Origin: Leptospira terpstrae serovar Hualin str. LT 11-33 = ATCC 700639
GTDB taxonomy: Bacteria > Spirochaetota > Leptospiria > Leptospirales > Leptospiraceae
DNA: 64,000 nt
Direction of reading: 5' to 3'
Assembly: GCF_000332495.1 (NCBI RefSeq)
Contig: NZ_AOGW02000010.1
Coordinates: 248,001 to 312,000, forward strand
Shown here: positions 56,069 to 64,000 of the stretch, one piece after another
Layout of the letters: every line of letters starts with the position of its first letter
Numbering within the stretch: the stretch's first letter is position 1
Notes under the pieces: generated by a model
The model's database searches: none
Told to the model about the DNA's origin: nothing
What the model saw: only the letters and a program-made list of their open reading frames with translations
Program-made: the position numbers and the translations under genes

Positions 56069-56800
56069 TTAGCTCGCAGGAACGATTTCCACTTCCACTC
56101 GTCGGTTAGAACCATCTTTTGGATCCACTCCTTGGATTGGAGTTGAGGAACCAAGTCCTTGCACTGTTCCAATTCGTTTTCCTTCCACACCGTTTTCAAT
56201 GATCGCATTTTTTGCAGTCACAGCGCGGTCTTGCGATAAACGGAGGTTTAAATCTTCGGCACCAGTTTTATTGGCATGTCCAGAGATATTGATTTTGGTT
56301 TCTGGGTAAGCTGCAAGGGCTTCTGCCAATTTGTCAATGTTCTCTTTTCCTTTTCCTTTGAGGTCAGCTTTTCCATCTTCAAAAGCAATTCCACCATCCA
56401 TAGTCGCAGTGAGACCAACTGTTTCACCACCTCTTTGATTTTTCTCAAGAGTGATCCCTTGTTTTTTCATCTCTTCGGCCATGTTGTCATACATAGTGTT
56501 TAGATAAAAACCAGTTCCAAGTCCTGCCAAACAACCTGCACCAAGACCAACAATCTTACCTTTGTTTTGTGGTTTCTTTTTTTCTCTTGTTAAAGATTCT
56601 TTGATTTGTCTTTGAAAATCGTTTTGTTTGTTTTTGGTATCTTTCTTTCGTTGTGCTTCGTCATAAACTGCACCGAGTGCTAGACCAACACCGCATCCAA
56701 TGGATGTACTGAGAATTAATCTTTTTGTGTTTTCGGATAGTCCACAAGAGATTGTGGAAAGTAATGATAGGGAAAGAATTCCGGAGATGATTTGTTTCAA
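56069..56800 (-). CDS. OmpA-family lipoprotein
   Basis: The 243-residue precursor has a lipobox LSTISC near residue 19. It then has a Gly-rich hydrophobic stretch (IGCGVGLALGAVYDEAQ) and a second one (LGAGCLAGLGTGFYLN), and finally an OmpA-like peptidoglycan-binding domain. The binding pattern is ISGHANKTGAEDLNLRLSQDRA and NRRVEVEI, with the expected Asp and Arg residues. The protein links the outer membrane to peptidoglycan. The two glycine-zipper segments also resemble those of SlyB or PAL-associated lipoproteins. Confidence 0.88.
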   Translation of the reverse strand: MKQIISGILSLSLLSTISCGLSENTKRLILSTSIGCGVGLALGAVYDEAQRKKDTKNKQNDFQRQIKESLTREKKKPQNKGKIVGLGAGCLAGLGTGFYLNTMYDNMAEEMKKQGITLEKNQRGGETVGLTATMDGGIAFEDGKADLKGKGKENIDKLAEALAAYPETKINISGHANKTGAEDLNLRLSQDRAVTAKNAIIENGVEGKRIGTVQGLGSSTPIQGVDPKDGSNRRVEVEIVPAS

Positions 56801-56850
56801 CGTTAATGTCCTCGCTTACACTCTCTATAAGTATAAGGACAAAGTTTGAA

Positions 56851-56880
56851 GAAATCCTCCCTGTTTGCAAGGAGGATTTC
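56851..56880 (-). terminator. Hairpin terminator downstream of flaB
   Basis: A perfect 10-bp inverted repeat GAAATCCTCC/GGAGGATTTC with a 10-nt loop lies 20 nt after the flaB stop on its strand. The T run beyond it is short (TTC followed by AAACTTT), so efficiency is uncertain. Confidence 0.55.
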
Positions 56881-56899
56881 CGTTTCTTTTTCGATCGGA

Positions 56900-57748
56900 T
56901 TAGTATCTGTCCGTGAGGAGTTTTACTACGGATTCCGGTCGGAGGTTCGCTTGTGCAAGCATTGCCACACCTGATTTGGTAAGGATTTGGTTTTTTGAAT
57001 ATTCCACCATTTCCGTTGCCATATCGGCATCCCTTACTTGCGACTCGGCTGAAACAATGTTCACATAGTTGTTACTCAGTGATTTCAACGTTAAATCCAA
57101 TCGGTTGTAATAGGCTCCTAGGTCAGACCGTAAGCGGTTGACTTTGGTGATGGCATCGTCCAAAACTTGGAGTGATTCGGAAGCTTTGTTTGAAGTTGAG
57201 AGAGTCAACTTGTTTCCAGCTTGTTTCAGTTTGAGTGAAGAACTAGTCATCGTATTGATGTATAGTTCTATTTTCTCTGTTCCGTTTGCACCCACTTGCA
57301 AAGTCATTGGATTTTTGGAAGAACGAGAAAACCTTCCATCCAATGGTTTGACTTTATTAAACTCTGCAGAAGTTCCGATCCTTTCTACTTCTTCCACTAA
57401 CTGAGATACTTCTAACTGAACAAGTTTTCTGTCTTCGTTAGAATAAATCCCGTTAGAGGATTGGACGGAAAGTTCACGTAACCTCTGTAAGATAGAGTTT
57501 ACTTGGTCTAAAGATCCTTCAGTGACTTGTAGGAACGACATACCATCCTGGGTATTTCGTTCCGCTTGGCCAAGGCCCCGAATTTGTGATCTTAATTTTT
57601 CGGACACGGCGAATCCCAAGGAATCATCCCCTGGTCTATTGATTCGCATACCCGTTGCTAGGTGCTCCATGGATTTATCCATGTCACGCCCGGTGTTTGT
57701 GAGCGCCCGTTTCGCAACTAGCGCGCTGATGTTGTGATTGATAATCAT
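56900..57748 (-). CDS. flaB: Flagellin FlaB (periplasmic flagellum core)
   Basis: FlaB is the core filament protein of the spirochete periplasmic flagellum. The 282-residue protein begins MIINHNISALVAKRAL and ends with MLAQANLRPESVVKLLTDRY, the terminal helices that pack in the filament. The variable centre is short, as in other spirochete FlaBs. The ATG at 57748 is chosen because GGAGGG lies 7 nt upstream; an earlier start at 57772 is in the same frame but has no such site. The promoter at 57897 leaves a leader of about 140 nt. Confidence 0.95.
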   Translation of the reverse strand: MIINHNISALVAKRALTNTGRDMDKSMEHLATGMRINRPGDDSLGFAVSEKLRSQIRGLGQAERNTQDGMSFLQVTEGSLDQVNSILQRLRELSVQSSNGIYSNEDRKLVQLEVSQLVEEVERIGTSAEFNKVKPLDGRFSRSSKNPMTLQVGANGTEKIELYINTMTSSSLKLKQAGNKLTLSTSNKASESLQVLDDAITKVNRLRSDLGAYYNRLDLTLKSLSNNYVNIVSAESQVRDADMATEMVEYSKNQILTKSGVAMLAQANLRPESVVKLLTDRY

Positions 57749-57896
57749 TGTCACACCCTCCTGTGTGTCCATGACCCGCCTGTTTCCCTACATGCGGAGA
57801 AAAGCAAAATTCACTTTCCGGGAAATCCGTTCCCGTCGGGAAGAGAAGGGGTTGCCTGCCCTTGGTTCTTCCGTGAATTTTTCCTTTCCAGATGAT

Positions 57897-57924
57897 TCTA
57901 TACCAAAAAACTAATGTCTGTAAA
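57897..57924 (-). promoter_or_regulatory. Sigma70-like promoter of flaB
   Basis: On the minus strand TTTACA (57924-57919) and TATAGA (57902-57897) are separated by 16 nt. No sigma28 flagellar promoter (TAAA...GCCGATAA) is seen in the same region. The distance to the flaB start predicts a long untranslated leader. Confidence 0.5.
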
Positions 57925-57953
57925 GAAAATTTAAGCACTAAAGGAGTGGGAAA

Positions 57954-58520
57954 TTGAAAATCTACACCAAATTTGGCGATGGTGGTCAAACCTACCTTGC
58001 ATCGGGTATCAAGGTATCCAAAACAGATCGTAGGGTGGATCTCTACGGAAGTTGTGATGAACTGAATAGTACCATTGGCCTTGCTCTTTCTTATACAAGA
58101 GATTTGAGTATAGAGCCTGCTTTCCTAAATTACTTAAAAAGCATTCAAAGTTTTCTTTTTGAAATTGGCTCGGAATTGGCAGGTTATGTGCCTAAAGAGT
58201 CAAAAGAAGGAACAGTTGTTTTGCGCTCCGATGTAGAAAGTTTGGAAAAAGAAATTGACCGGCTTATGGAAGTCCTACCTGAAATTAAGTTTTTTATTTT
58301 GCCTGGAGGGAGTTCCGTTGCAAGCACTCTGCACATTGCTCGTACAATTTGTAGGCGTTTGGAACGAGACCTACTTGTTTACATTGAGTCTGGTGGAGAA
58401 ATTCATTCCGATTTAAGAATTTATATCAACCGCCTTTCCGATTATCTTTTTGTTGCAGCACGGTTTGCCAATTTTTCTACTGGAAACGAGGAAACCATTT
58501 GGAAAAGCCGAACGAAATAG
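57954..58520 (+). CDS. Cob(I)alamin adenosyltransferase (PduO type)
   Basis: The enzyme transfers adenosyl from ATP to cob(I)alamin to make coenzyme B12. The 188-residue protein has the ATP-binding N-terminus TKFGDGGQTYLASG, the RVDLYGSCDELNSTIG helix, RTICRRLERDL and INRLSDYLFVAARF, which form the active site. The start is TTG at 57954 with AAGGAG 7 nt upstream. It is divergent from flaB and overlaps the next gene by 22 nt. Other cobalamin genes are not in the window. Confidence 0.92.
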   Translation: MKIYTKFGDGGQTYLASGIKVSKTDRRVDLYGSCDELNSTIGLALSYTRDLSIEPAFLNYLKSIQSFLFEIGSELAGYVPKESKEGTVVLRSDVESLEKEIDRLMEVLPEIKFFILPGGSSVASTLHIARTICRRLERDLLVYIESGGEIHSDLRIYINRLSDYLFVAARFANFSTGNEETIWKSRTK

Positions 58521-59803
58521 AATTGGGACAACACCCGAAAGGAATCGCACCTCTCTTTCTCACCGAGATGTGGGAACGTCTCAGTTATTATGGGATGCGA
58601 GCCCTTCTTGTATTGTATTTGGTAAAGGCCTTAGGTTTTTCTGATGCAGATGCAGGTGCCGTCTATGCGTTTTATACCAGCTTTGTATACTTAACTCCTG
58701 TTATCGGAGGGTATTTAACCGACAGATTTTTTAGTTATCAGTTTTCCATTTATTTAGGTAGTTTTCTCATGCTCTGTGGGCATATTTCCCTTGCCTTTTC
58801 CAATTTATCTTTTTTTTATTCAGGCCTTGTACTTTTAGCAATTGGGAATGGTTTTTTTAAACCCAATATCTCTACCATCTTTGGCAGGTTATACGAAAAG
58901 AAACCTGGCCTTCGGGATAGTGGATTTACCATATTTTATATGGGAATCAATTTGGGTGGACTGATTGGTCCGATTGTTTGTGGAAGTTTGGGTGAAAGAG
59001 TGGATTGGCATTTGGGTTTTTTATTTGCGGGATTTGGAATGGCAATTGGAATGATTGTTTTCTATTTTGGAAGTAAACGTTTGCCTCACTTTATTTGGGA
59101 GAAAAAAAGAAACCAGGAAACTTCTATGACAGCTCCTGAAAGTGACCACCAAACCAAACCAAAAATACTACTCATTGTTTTACTCTCTTTTTTCAGTATT
59201 TTCTTTTGGATGGCTTTCGAACAAATGGGTTCTTCTTTAAACCTCTTTGCCTTACGAAATACAGACAGATTTTTGTTTGGTTTTGAGATTCCTGCTTCGG
59301 TTTTGCAATCCATCAATCCCTTATTTATTCTTCTCTTTGGTCCACTAGTTTCTCTTGTTTGGACAGGTCTTGCCAAACGAAACAAGAATCCCAATCCCGT
59401 TTTGAAATTTGTGCTTAGTTTGGTTCTTTTAGGAATTGGATTTTTTGTGATGGTGATCGCTGCAAAATATGCAGAAACAGGTGTGGCGGTATCCATTTTG
59501 TTTTTGGTTTTTGTTTATTTTTGGAATACACTAAGTGAACTTTGCCTTTCTCCTGTAGGACTTTCTTTTGTGAGTCATATGGCACCTGCAAAATATGCTT
59601 CCGTACTTATGGGGATTTGGTTTTTGTCCAATGCTTTTGGGCACTATGCGGCAGGAATTTTATCAGGGTACCAAAACCAATGGGGAAGTATGATAAACTT
59701 CTATGGATTTTTTGTCCTTTGTTCCTTTTTTGGAGCTAGTCTTTTGTATGGAATCTATTTGTTTAAAAAGAAATCCATTCTTGTTTTATTCAAAGGAATC
59801 TAA
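58499..59803 (+). CDS. POT-family peptide transporter
   Basis: This 434-residue proton-dependent oligopeptide transporter has about twelve membrane segments. It contains FLTEMWERLSYYGMRALLVLYL, which carries the ExxER-like proton and substrate motif. It continues with GGYLTDRFFSYQFSI and GNGFFKPNISTIFG. The family takes up di- and tripeptides. The TTG at 58499 is used because the conserved motifs begin soon after; it overlaps the adenosyltransferase gene by 22 nt, so translation is coupled. Confidence 0.9.
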   Translation: MEKPNEIELGQHPKGIAPLFLTEMWERLSYYGMRALLVLYLVKALGFSDADAGAVYAFYTSFVYLTPVIGGYLTDRFFSYQFSIYLGSFLMLCGHISLAFSNLSFFYSGLVLLAIGNGFFKPNISTIFGRLYEKKPGLRDSGFTIFYMGINLGGLIGPIVCGSLGERVDWHLGFLFAGFGMAIGMIVFYFGSKRLPHFIWEKKRNQETSMTAPESDHQTKPKILLIVLLSFFSIFFWMAFEQMGSSLNLFALRNTDRFLFGFEIPASVLQSINPLFILLFGPLVSLVWTGLAKRNKNPNPVLKFVLSLVLLGIGFFVMVIAAKYAETGVAVSILFLVFVYFWNTLSELCLSPVGLSFVSHMAPAKYASVLMGIWFLSNAFGHYAAGILSGYQNQWGSMINFYGFFVLCSFFGASLLYGIYLFKKKSILVLFKGI

Positions 59804-59805
59804 GA

Positions 59806-61533
59806 TTACCCTTTGGTTTCCAATACTAAAGATTCAATTTCGTCAAATTTTTCTTCTCCTGCAAGAGCTATCACCTGTTCTGCGAGTAGTTTTGCTTTCC
59901 AAGAAGAAATCTCTTGTACCTTTTCTCCTACCTCTCTCATCAGTGGGAGAGCAGAACTCAAATCCCGAAACCCAAGTCCAATCAGGACTGCAGTAAACAT
60001 AGGATCACTTCCAATTTCTCCACAAATGCTAATGGGTTTTTTCTGAGAATTGGCAACATCGGCAATGTTTTTGAGTAAAAGTAAAAAGACTACTTGCCAT
60101 GGATTGTAAAGATCTCCCACCAAATGGTTGTTACGTTCTACTGCCAGAAGGTATTGTAAAAGGTCGTTTGTCCCAACACTATAAAAATCTACATGGTTAC
60201 CGAGAAAGGGTAGGTTTAGTGCACAGGCCGGAGTTTCTACCATAATTCCTAAGGGAATTTTTTTAGTGATGATTAGTCCTGTGGTCTTTAGTTCTTCCAA
60301 ACATTCTGTAAATAAGGCTTTGGTTTGTAAAATCTCTGAGCGAGTGGTGATCATAGGAAGCATGATGCGCATGGTTCCAAATTCACTAGCGCGAAGGAGA
60401 GCTCTCAATTGTTCTTTAAAAAAGTGGGGGTGGCGGAGAAGGTAACGAATCCCACGGTTTCCGAGAAAGGGATTTGCTTCTTCGTATCCATTCTCCATTT
60501 TATCAGCCCCGATGTCCCAAACCCGAAAAGTGACAGGGCGTCCCACCATCTTTAGTAAAATTCGTTTGTAAACAGCAAATTGTTCTTCTTCTGTTGGTTT
60601 GAATTCTACATACCGGATAAATAAAATTTCGGTTCTAACAAGTCCAATCCCATCAGCTCCTTGTTCAAAGGCTAGGTCTACTTCCTCTTCCGAATCAATA
60701 TTGGCACGAAGAGAAAACTTTTTTCCATCTTTGGTTTTGATTTCTCTTGGGCCATCACTGATTTCTCGAAGTGGTTGTACTTTGTGTATTTCGCTTCGGA
60801 TTCCTGCGAGTTTGATTTCATCAATTCCTGGGGAGCGGTTTAAGATCCCCTTAGTAGCATCTAACAAAATGTAGTCGTCGTCTTCCACATGGGAGGTGAT
60901 ATTTTTTAAACCAACGATTGTGGGGATTCCATAATTTCTTGCAATGATGGCGGTATGTCCTGTTTTTCCGCCAAAGTCTGTTGCGATACCACGAAGACGG
61001 CATTTTCCCAGTTGGATCATTTCGGAAGGAGTGATCTCCTTGGCGATCAGGATCACATCTTCTGGGATTTTGGTATGATCGGCTAATTTATCAGGATAAA
61101 GGTTGGCTTCAATTCGTTTTCCAATATCTAAAATATGATCAGCTCTTTCTCGAAAGAATTCATCGGGGATGGATTGGAATTCGTCGTACAAGGAGCTAAC
61201 GGCTGTTTCTAGAGCTAATCCCGCCGATTCGTTGTTTTGCGCTATTCTTTCAAAGACTCGGGCCCGAAACAGGGGGTCATTTAAAAATACAATTTGGGAT
61301 TCTAGGATTTCGGAAAGTTCGCGGTTTGCTTTTGATTTTTGGACTAAGTCAGCGAGATCATCTTCTGTTTTGAGAAGTCCCTTTTTTAGGAGTTCCACTT
61401 CGTCTCTGATTTCGTCTGGGGAGAGGTCCGTGCGGTCTTCGCGTTTCCGTTTGGTTTGTTTCCAACGAAACACTTTGCCATAAACTGTGCCTGGATAGGC
61501 AGAAATGCCTTTAAATGTGGTTTTTTCTTCCAT
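59806..61533 (-). CDS. ptsI: Phosphoenolpyruvate-protein phosphotransferase (PTS enzyme I)
   Basis: This protein of about 575 residues is PTS enzyme I. The phospho-accepting His is in GGKTGHTAIIARNYGIP. The PEP-binding domain has GIGLVRTEILF, GIMVETPACAL, YSVGTNDLLQYLLAVERNN and the Cys in ICGEIGSDP. It has no GAF domain, so it is PtsI rather than PtsP. The ATG at 61533 is preferred over a TTG at 61548. It is downstream of lpxC in one minus-strand unit. Sugar permeases of the PTS are not visible here, so it may serve a regulatory phosphorelay. Confidence 0.9.
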   Translation of the reverse strand: MEEKTTFKGISAYPGTVYGKVFRWKQTKRKREDRTDLSPDEIRDEVELLKKGLLKTEDDLADLVQKSKANRELSEILESQIVFLNDPLFRARVFERIAQNNESAGLALETAVSSLYDEFQSIPDEFFRERADHILDIGKRIEANLYPDKLADHTKIPEDVILIAKEITPSEMIQLGKCRLRGIATDFGGKTGHTAIIARNYGIPTIVGLKNITSHVEDDDYILLDATKGILNRSPGIDEIKLAGIRSEIHKVQPLREISDGPREIKTKDGKKFSLRANIDSEEEVDLAFEQGADGIGLVRTEILFIRYVEFKPTEEEQFAVYKRILLKMVGRPVTFRVWDIGADKMENGYEEANPFLGNRGIRYLLRHPHFFKEQLRALLRASEFGTMRIMLPMITTRSEILQTKALFTECLEELKTTGLIITKKIPLGIMVETPACALNLPFLGNHVDFYSVGTNDLLQYLLAVERNNHLVGDLYNPWQVVFLLLLKNIADVANSQKKPISICGEIGSDPMFTAVLIGLGFRDLSSALPLMREVGEKVQEISSWKAKLLAEQVIALAGEEKFDEIESLVLETKG

Positions 61534-61595
61534 CCGTCCCTTTGCCAAAAATACTTTCGGCTAGGCTCCGTTTGGAAAGTAAAAAACGCCGGATT

Positions 61596-62504
61596 CTAAC
61601 GAGCGGCTTGTTTTTTAGAGAAAAGTGGGACTCGTTTGCTCTTGAACTGAGTGAGTTCGTTTCCCGTCACTTGGCTCATAATGCATTTGGCAAGAGAGAT
61701 GTCCAGGGCGTGTCCCGCTTTCGAAGCAATCAAATGTCCCCGGAAAGGACGCCCCATCACAGCTAAGTCTCCAATGAGGTCGAGAATCTTGTGACGGACA
61801 CATTCATTATCGTAACGTAAAGTTTCGTTCAAATACCCGTCATCTGTGAGAACTACAGCGTTGTCGAGAGACCCGCCCATAGCAAGGCCTCGCGCTTGGA
61901 GGGCTTCCACATCTTTCAAAAACCCAAAAGTTCGGGCAGGAAGGATGTCCGTTCCTAAAATGGATTCGTCTAGAGTGGTGGTGTAAGATTGTCCTCTGAG
62001 GAGAGGGTGGTTGAAATCGATACTATAAGTCACTTTGAGTTCGTCGGATGGTAACATCACAAGGTATTTGTCCCCGTCTACCACCCAAATGGGGTTAGCG
62101 ATGGTAATGGGTTCGATGGTTTCTTCCAAAACCCGAATACCTGCAGAACGGATTCCTTCCCAAAATGGGAGAGAGGATCCATCCATAATCGGAACCTCAA
62201 CAGAATCAATTTCGAAGATACAATCGGTAATCCCTAAGGTATGGACAGCGGCGAGGAGGTGTTCTATGGTTTGCACCCGGTTGGAACTTCCGTCTCCAAT
62301 GGTAGTGGCGTTACTCGTGTCGACAACGTGGTCGAGAGAAACGGGAATTCGAATTTTTTGGGTACCTTTGTAGAGGTAAAAGATAAGTCCTGTATTTGCT
62401 TCTGCGGGATGGAGCCGTAAAGTTACCATTTTCCCGGAATGTACGCCAATTCCCCGAAGAGTGATGGAGTTTTGGATCGTTTTTCTATGTATCGCCGTTA
62501 CCAT
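61596..62504 (-). CDS. lpxC: UDP-3-O-acyl-N-acetylglucosamine deacetylase
   Basis: LpxC performs the committed step of lipid A synthesis. The 302-residue protein shows QNSITLRGIGVHSG at the N-terminus, the metal and base residues E81/H82 in TIEHLLAAVH, the zinc ligands in VRHKILDLIGD and the catalytic His in GHALDISLAK. Leptospira makes an LPS that requires it. It is the first gene of a minus-strand unit with ptsI. A TTGACT element lies about 80 nt upstream but has no good -10 match. Confidence 0.96.
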   Translation of the reverse strand: MVTAIHRKTIQNSITLRGIGVHSGKMVTLRLHPAEANTGLIFYLYKGTQKIRIPVSLDHVVDTSNATTIGDGSSNRVQTIEHLLAAVHTLGITDCIFEIDSVEVPIMDGSSLPFWEGIRSAGIRVLEETIEPITIANPIWVVDGDKYLVMLPSDELKVTYSIDFNHPLLRGQSYTTTLDESILGTDILPARTFGFLKDVEALQARGLAMGGSLDNAVVLTDDGYLNETLRYDNECVRHKILDLIGDLAVMGRPFRGHLIASKAGHALDISLAKCIMSQVTGNELTQFKSKRVPLFSKKQAAR

Positions 62505-62682
62505 ATTCAGTTCCTACTAACAATTTTGTAGGAAAGGGGGGAGGGACAATTCCAAAACCTGGGCCTAAAGTCAAAAAAATGTCTCCTTTTTACAACAGTG
62601 TGGTGGGAATGTGACGGCTCACGTTTGTGCACCAAACCAAAAGATTTTGCTACAAAATGGACCGTATTTTACGTGTTAGTGC

Positions 62683-63456
62683 TTAGAATGCACTGAGTGC
62701 AGAACGAATGAAACTAGTCACAGGCGCCTGTTCCCTTGTGTCCTCTAGTCCTTCCCTCAGTTCTTTTAATACTACTTGGGCATCCCCAAGAGTGGTATTT
62801 ACCGATTTATGCACATCACTTTCGTTGATGAGTTTTCCGAGGGTTCCTTGGCCCTCGTTGATTTTACCGGTAATTCCTGCAATGTTTTGGACGGTTTTAC
62901 GGATATCAGAGCGGTTTTCGGCAATGAGTTCAGATAAAGAAACCAGAGGATCTTGGGTGACCTTTCCTTGGATCGGCATCAGTTTCCCGGACTTGGGGGA
63001 GATCTCCACTTTGGTCAGCGCCGGCTCCGACATCATGTATTCTTTGGTTTTGGGATCCACCGGAAACTTGGAACCAGGATCGAGAGCGACTACTCGGCCT
63101 GAAAGTAGGCTTTCGTTTTTGATTGTAATTTCGTAATTGGAGAAAAGCTGCACCTTTCCTTTCAAAAGGAGAGTGAGTTCGACTTTGGTTCCAATTCCCA
63201 TTTCTCCCTCAGGAAGTAAATTTCCATACTCATCAATTTGCACCAAACGGATTTTGGATACATAGCCAAAGGGAACACCGTGGATGGTTACCTTGTTTCC
63301 AATTTTGATCCCTTCGGCATCAGGAAAGTATACAGGGAGTTGGTATCCCGATTTCTGGAAGGGACCACCTTCTGTTACGATGGTAAAATATCCCACAGCC
63401 ACAAGGGAAAAGATAAATAAAAGTCCAACAATGAGAGCGCGACCTATGGTAGGCAT
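62683..63456 (-). CDS. mlaD: MCE-domain protein (MlaD-like)
   Basis: The 257-residue protein has an N-terminal membrane helix ([19 protein letters not shown]) and one MCE domain (residues about 35-130: [27 protein letters not shown]). An extended C-terminal helical part is rich in Asn and Thr ([28 protein letters not shown]). MlaD-type proteins form the periplasmic hexamer of an ABC system that moves phospholipids between membranes. The mlaF-type ATPase gene lies 32 nt upstream, and the permease is probably further upstream, outside the window. Confidence 0.87.
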   Translation of the reverse strand: MPTIGRALIVGLLFIFSLVAVGYFTIVTEGGPFQKSGYQLPVYFPDAEGIKIGNKVTIHGVPFGYVSKIRLVQIDEYGNLLPEGEMGIGTKVELTLLLKGKVQLFSNYEITIKNESLLSGRVVALDPGSKFPVDPKTKEYMMSEPALTKVEISPKSGKLMPIQGKVTQDPLVSLSELIAENRSDIRKTVQNIAGITGKINEGQGTLGKLINESDVHKSVNTTLGDAQVVLKELREGLEDTREQAPVTSFIRSALSAF

Positions 63457-63488
63457 TCCCTAAAGTTCTCCTAATGTTTGAGTCAAAG

Positions 63489-64000
63489 TCAATTGGATTT
63501 TCCTTTTTTTAATTCCGAATGATCGAGGATCATTGGACCCACTGTATTTCCATGAATGAACTGTTGGATGACGGGATTGGTTGATTTTTGGATCTCTTCA
63601 GAGGTTCCGCAAAACTGTACTTTTCCTTCATAGAGAAAACTAATTCTGTCTGCAATGCGATAGGCTGAATTCATATCATGAGTGACCACTATAGAGGTTA
63701 GACCTAATTCCTTTTGCAATCGGATGACAAGATCATTGATGACATTGGACATCACAGGGTCAAGGCCTGAAGTTGGTTCGTCGTATAACACGATTTTAGG
63801 TTGGGAAGTGAGGGCCCTTGCAAGACCTACACGTTTTTTCATCCCACCAGAAATATTACTAGGTAACGTATCTTTGGCGGGAACAAGGTCGAGCCATCTT
63901 AGTTTTTCCATGACAATACGATCTAGTTCTGCACCACTCGCTATTTTATGTTCTCGTAAGGGAAGTGCTACATTTTCATAAACTGTCAGCCAGTTGATGA
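63489..64000 (-). CDS. mlaF: MlaF-like phospholipid transport ATP-binding protein (partial)
   Basis: The gene continues past the right edge. The visible 170 residues begin with [13 protein letters not shown] and include the signature [15 protein letters not shown], Walker [14 protein letters not shown], the switch His in [10 protein letters not shown] and the ending [14 protein letters not shown]. This is the MlaF/MceG-type ATPase of a lipid ABC transporter. Walker A is beyond the window. The gene stands upstream of the MlaD-like gene with a 32-nt gap. An internal Met at 63911 is not a start because the frame reads on upstream. Confidence 0.88.
   Translation of the reverse strand, partial: INWLTVYENVALPLREHKIASGAELDRIVMEKLRWLDLVPAKDTLPSNISGGMKKRVGLARALTSQPKIVLYDEPTSGLDPVMSNVINDLVIRLQKELGLTSIVVTHDMNSAYRIADRISFLYEGKVQFCGTSEEIQKSTNPVIQQFIHGNTVGPMILDHSELKKGKSN

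Overview
The window reads as a chromosomal segment of a spirochete of the genus Leptospira. The basis is a FlaB flagellin with the typical spirochete N- and C-termini, LpxC-dependent lipid A synthesis, FecA-type TonB receptors, many TPR and lipoprotein genes with short lipoboxes, and an AT-rich composition with frequent TTG and GTG starts. A free-living (saprophyte-clade) member seems likely from gene content and codon use, but this is inference and the species is not assigned. Coding density is very high. No gap between genes exceeds about 205 bases, and no insertion sequence, CRISPR array, rRNA or clear prophage is present.

Layout. 0-3.4 kb: end of a hisZ-like gene, purA, tRNA-Lys and tRNA-Glu, then an opposite-strand TIGR02757 gene and an HMG-CoA lyase gene. 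3.4-7.3 kb: an orphan Opp-type ABC ATPase, a TPR protein and the haem exporter genes ccmA-ccmB-ccmC. 7.3-10.1 kb: a REC-PP2C phosphatase coupled to purC-purS-purQ. 10.1-12.8 kb: glgC and an EAL/YkuI_C protein. 12.9-21.4 kb: one tightly overlapping plus-strand array, sufC-sufD-Rieske-sufS-sufU-sufT-ggt-gshA-ATP-grasp. 21.6-27.4 kb: a convergent minus-strand array of glutaredoxin, CGFS glutaredoxin, BolA, GST, second BolA, ABC-2 permease, ABC ATPase, TrhO and a pyridine-nucleotide-disulfide reductase. 27.5-35.8 kb: SDR, DoxX, LysR, endonuclease I, glyoxalase II, serA, a lipoprotein, lysS and tRNA-Leu. 35.8-44.8 kb: hydrolase, DUF1499, FAD protein, methyltransferase, APC permease, small lipoprotein and a FecA-like receptor. 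44.8-57.7 kb: REC-EAL regulator, RRM protein, pepN, acyl-CoA ligase, TPR protein, YopX-family protein, ParA-like ATPase, cNMP-gated K+ channel, YbaB, OmpA lipoprotein and flaB. 57.9-64 kb: cob(I)alamin adenosyltransferase, POT transporter, PtsI/PtsP, lpxC and an MCE/Mla transport operon running off the right edge.

The most striking feature is the 14.5 kb made of the two convergent arrays at 12.9-27.4 kb. The plus array joins Fe-S cluster assembly (SufCDSU, SufT) to glutathione synthesis and turnover. The facing array holds the proteins known elsewhere to carry and hand over glutathione-ligated [2Fe-2S] clusters: a CGFS glutaredoxin and two different BolA types. It also encodes a GST, an ABC-2 exporter, a tRNA hydroxylase and a flavin disulfide reductase. 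A perfect TAGAAT-c-ATTCTA palindrome resembling a PerR/Fur-type box lies just before sufC. Other points are a 9-bp hairpin that contains both the Shine-Dalgarno sequence and the start codon of pepN, a LysR box overlapping a near-leaderless promoter, and a protein gene that ends inside the antisense strand of tRNA-Glu.
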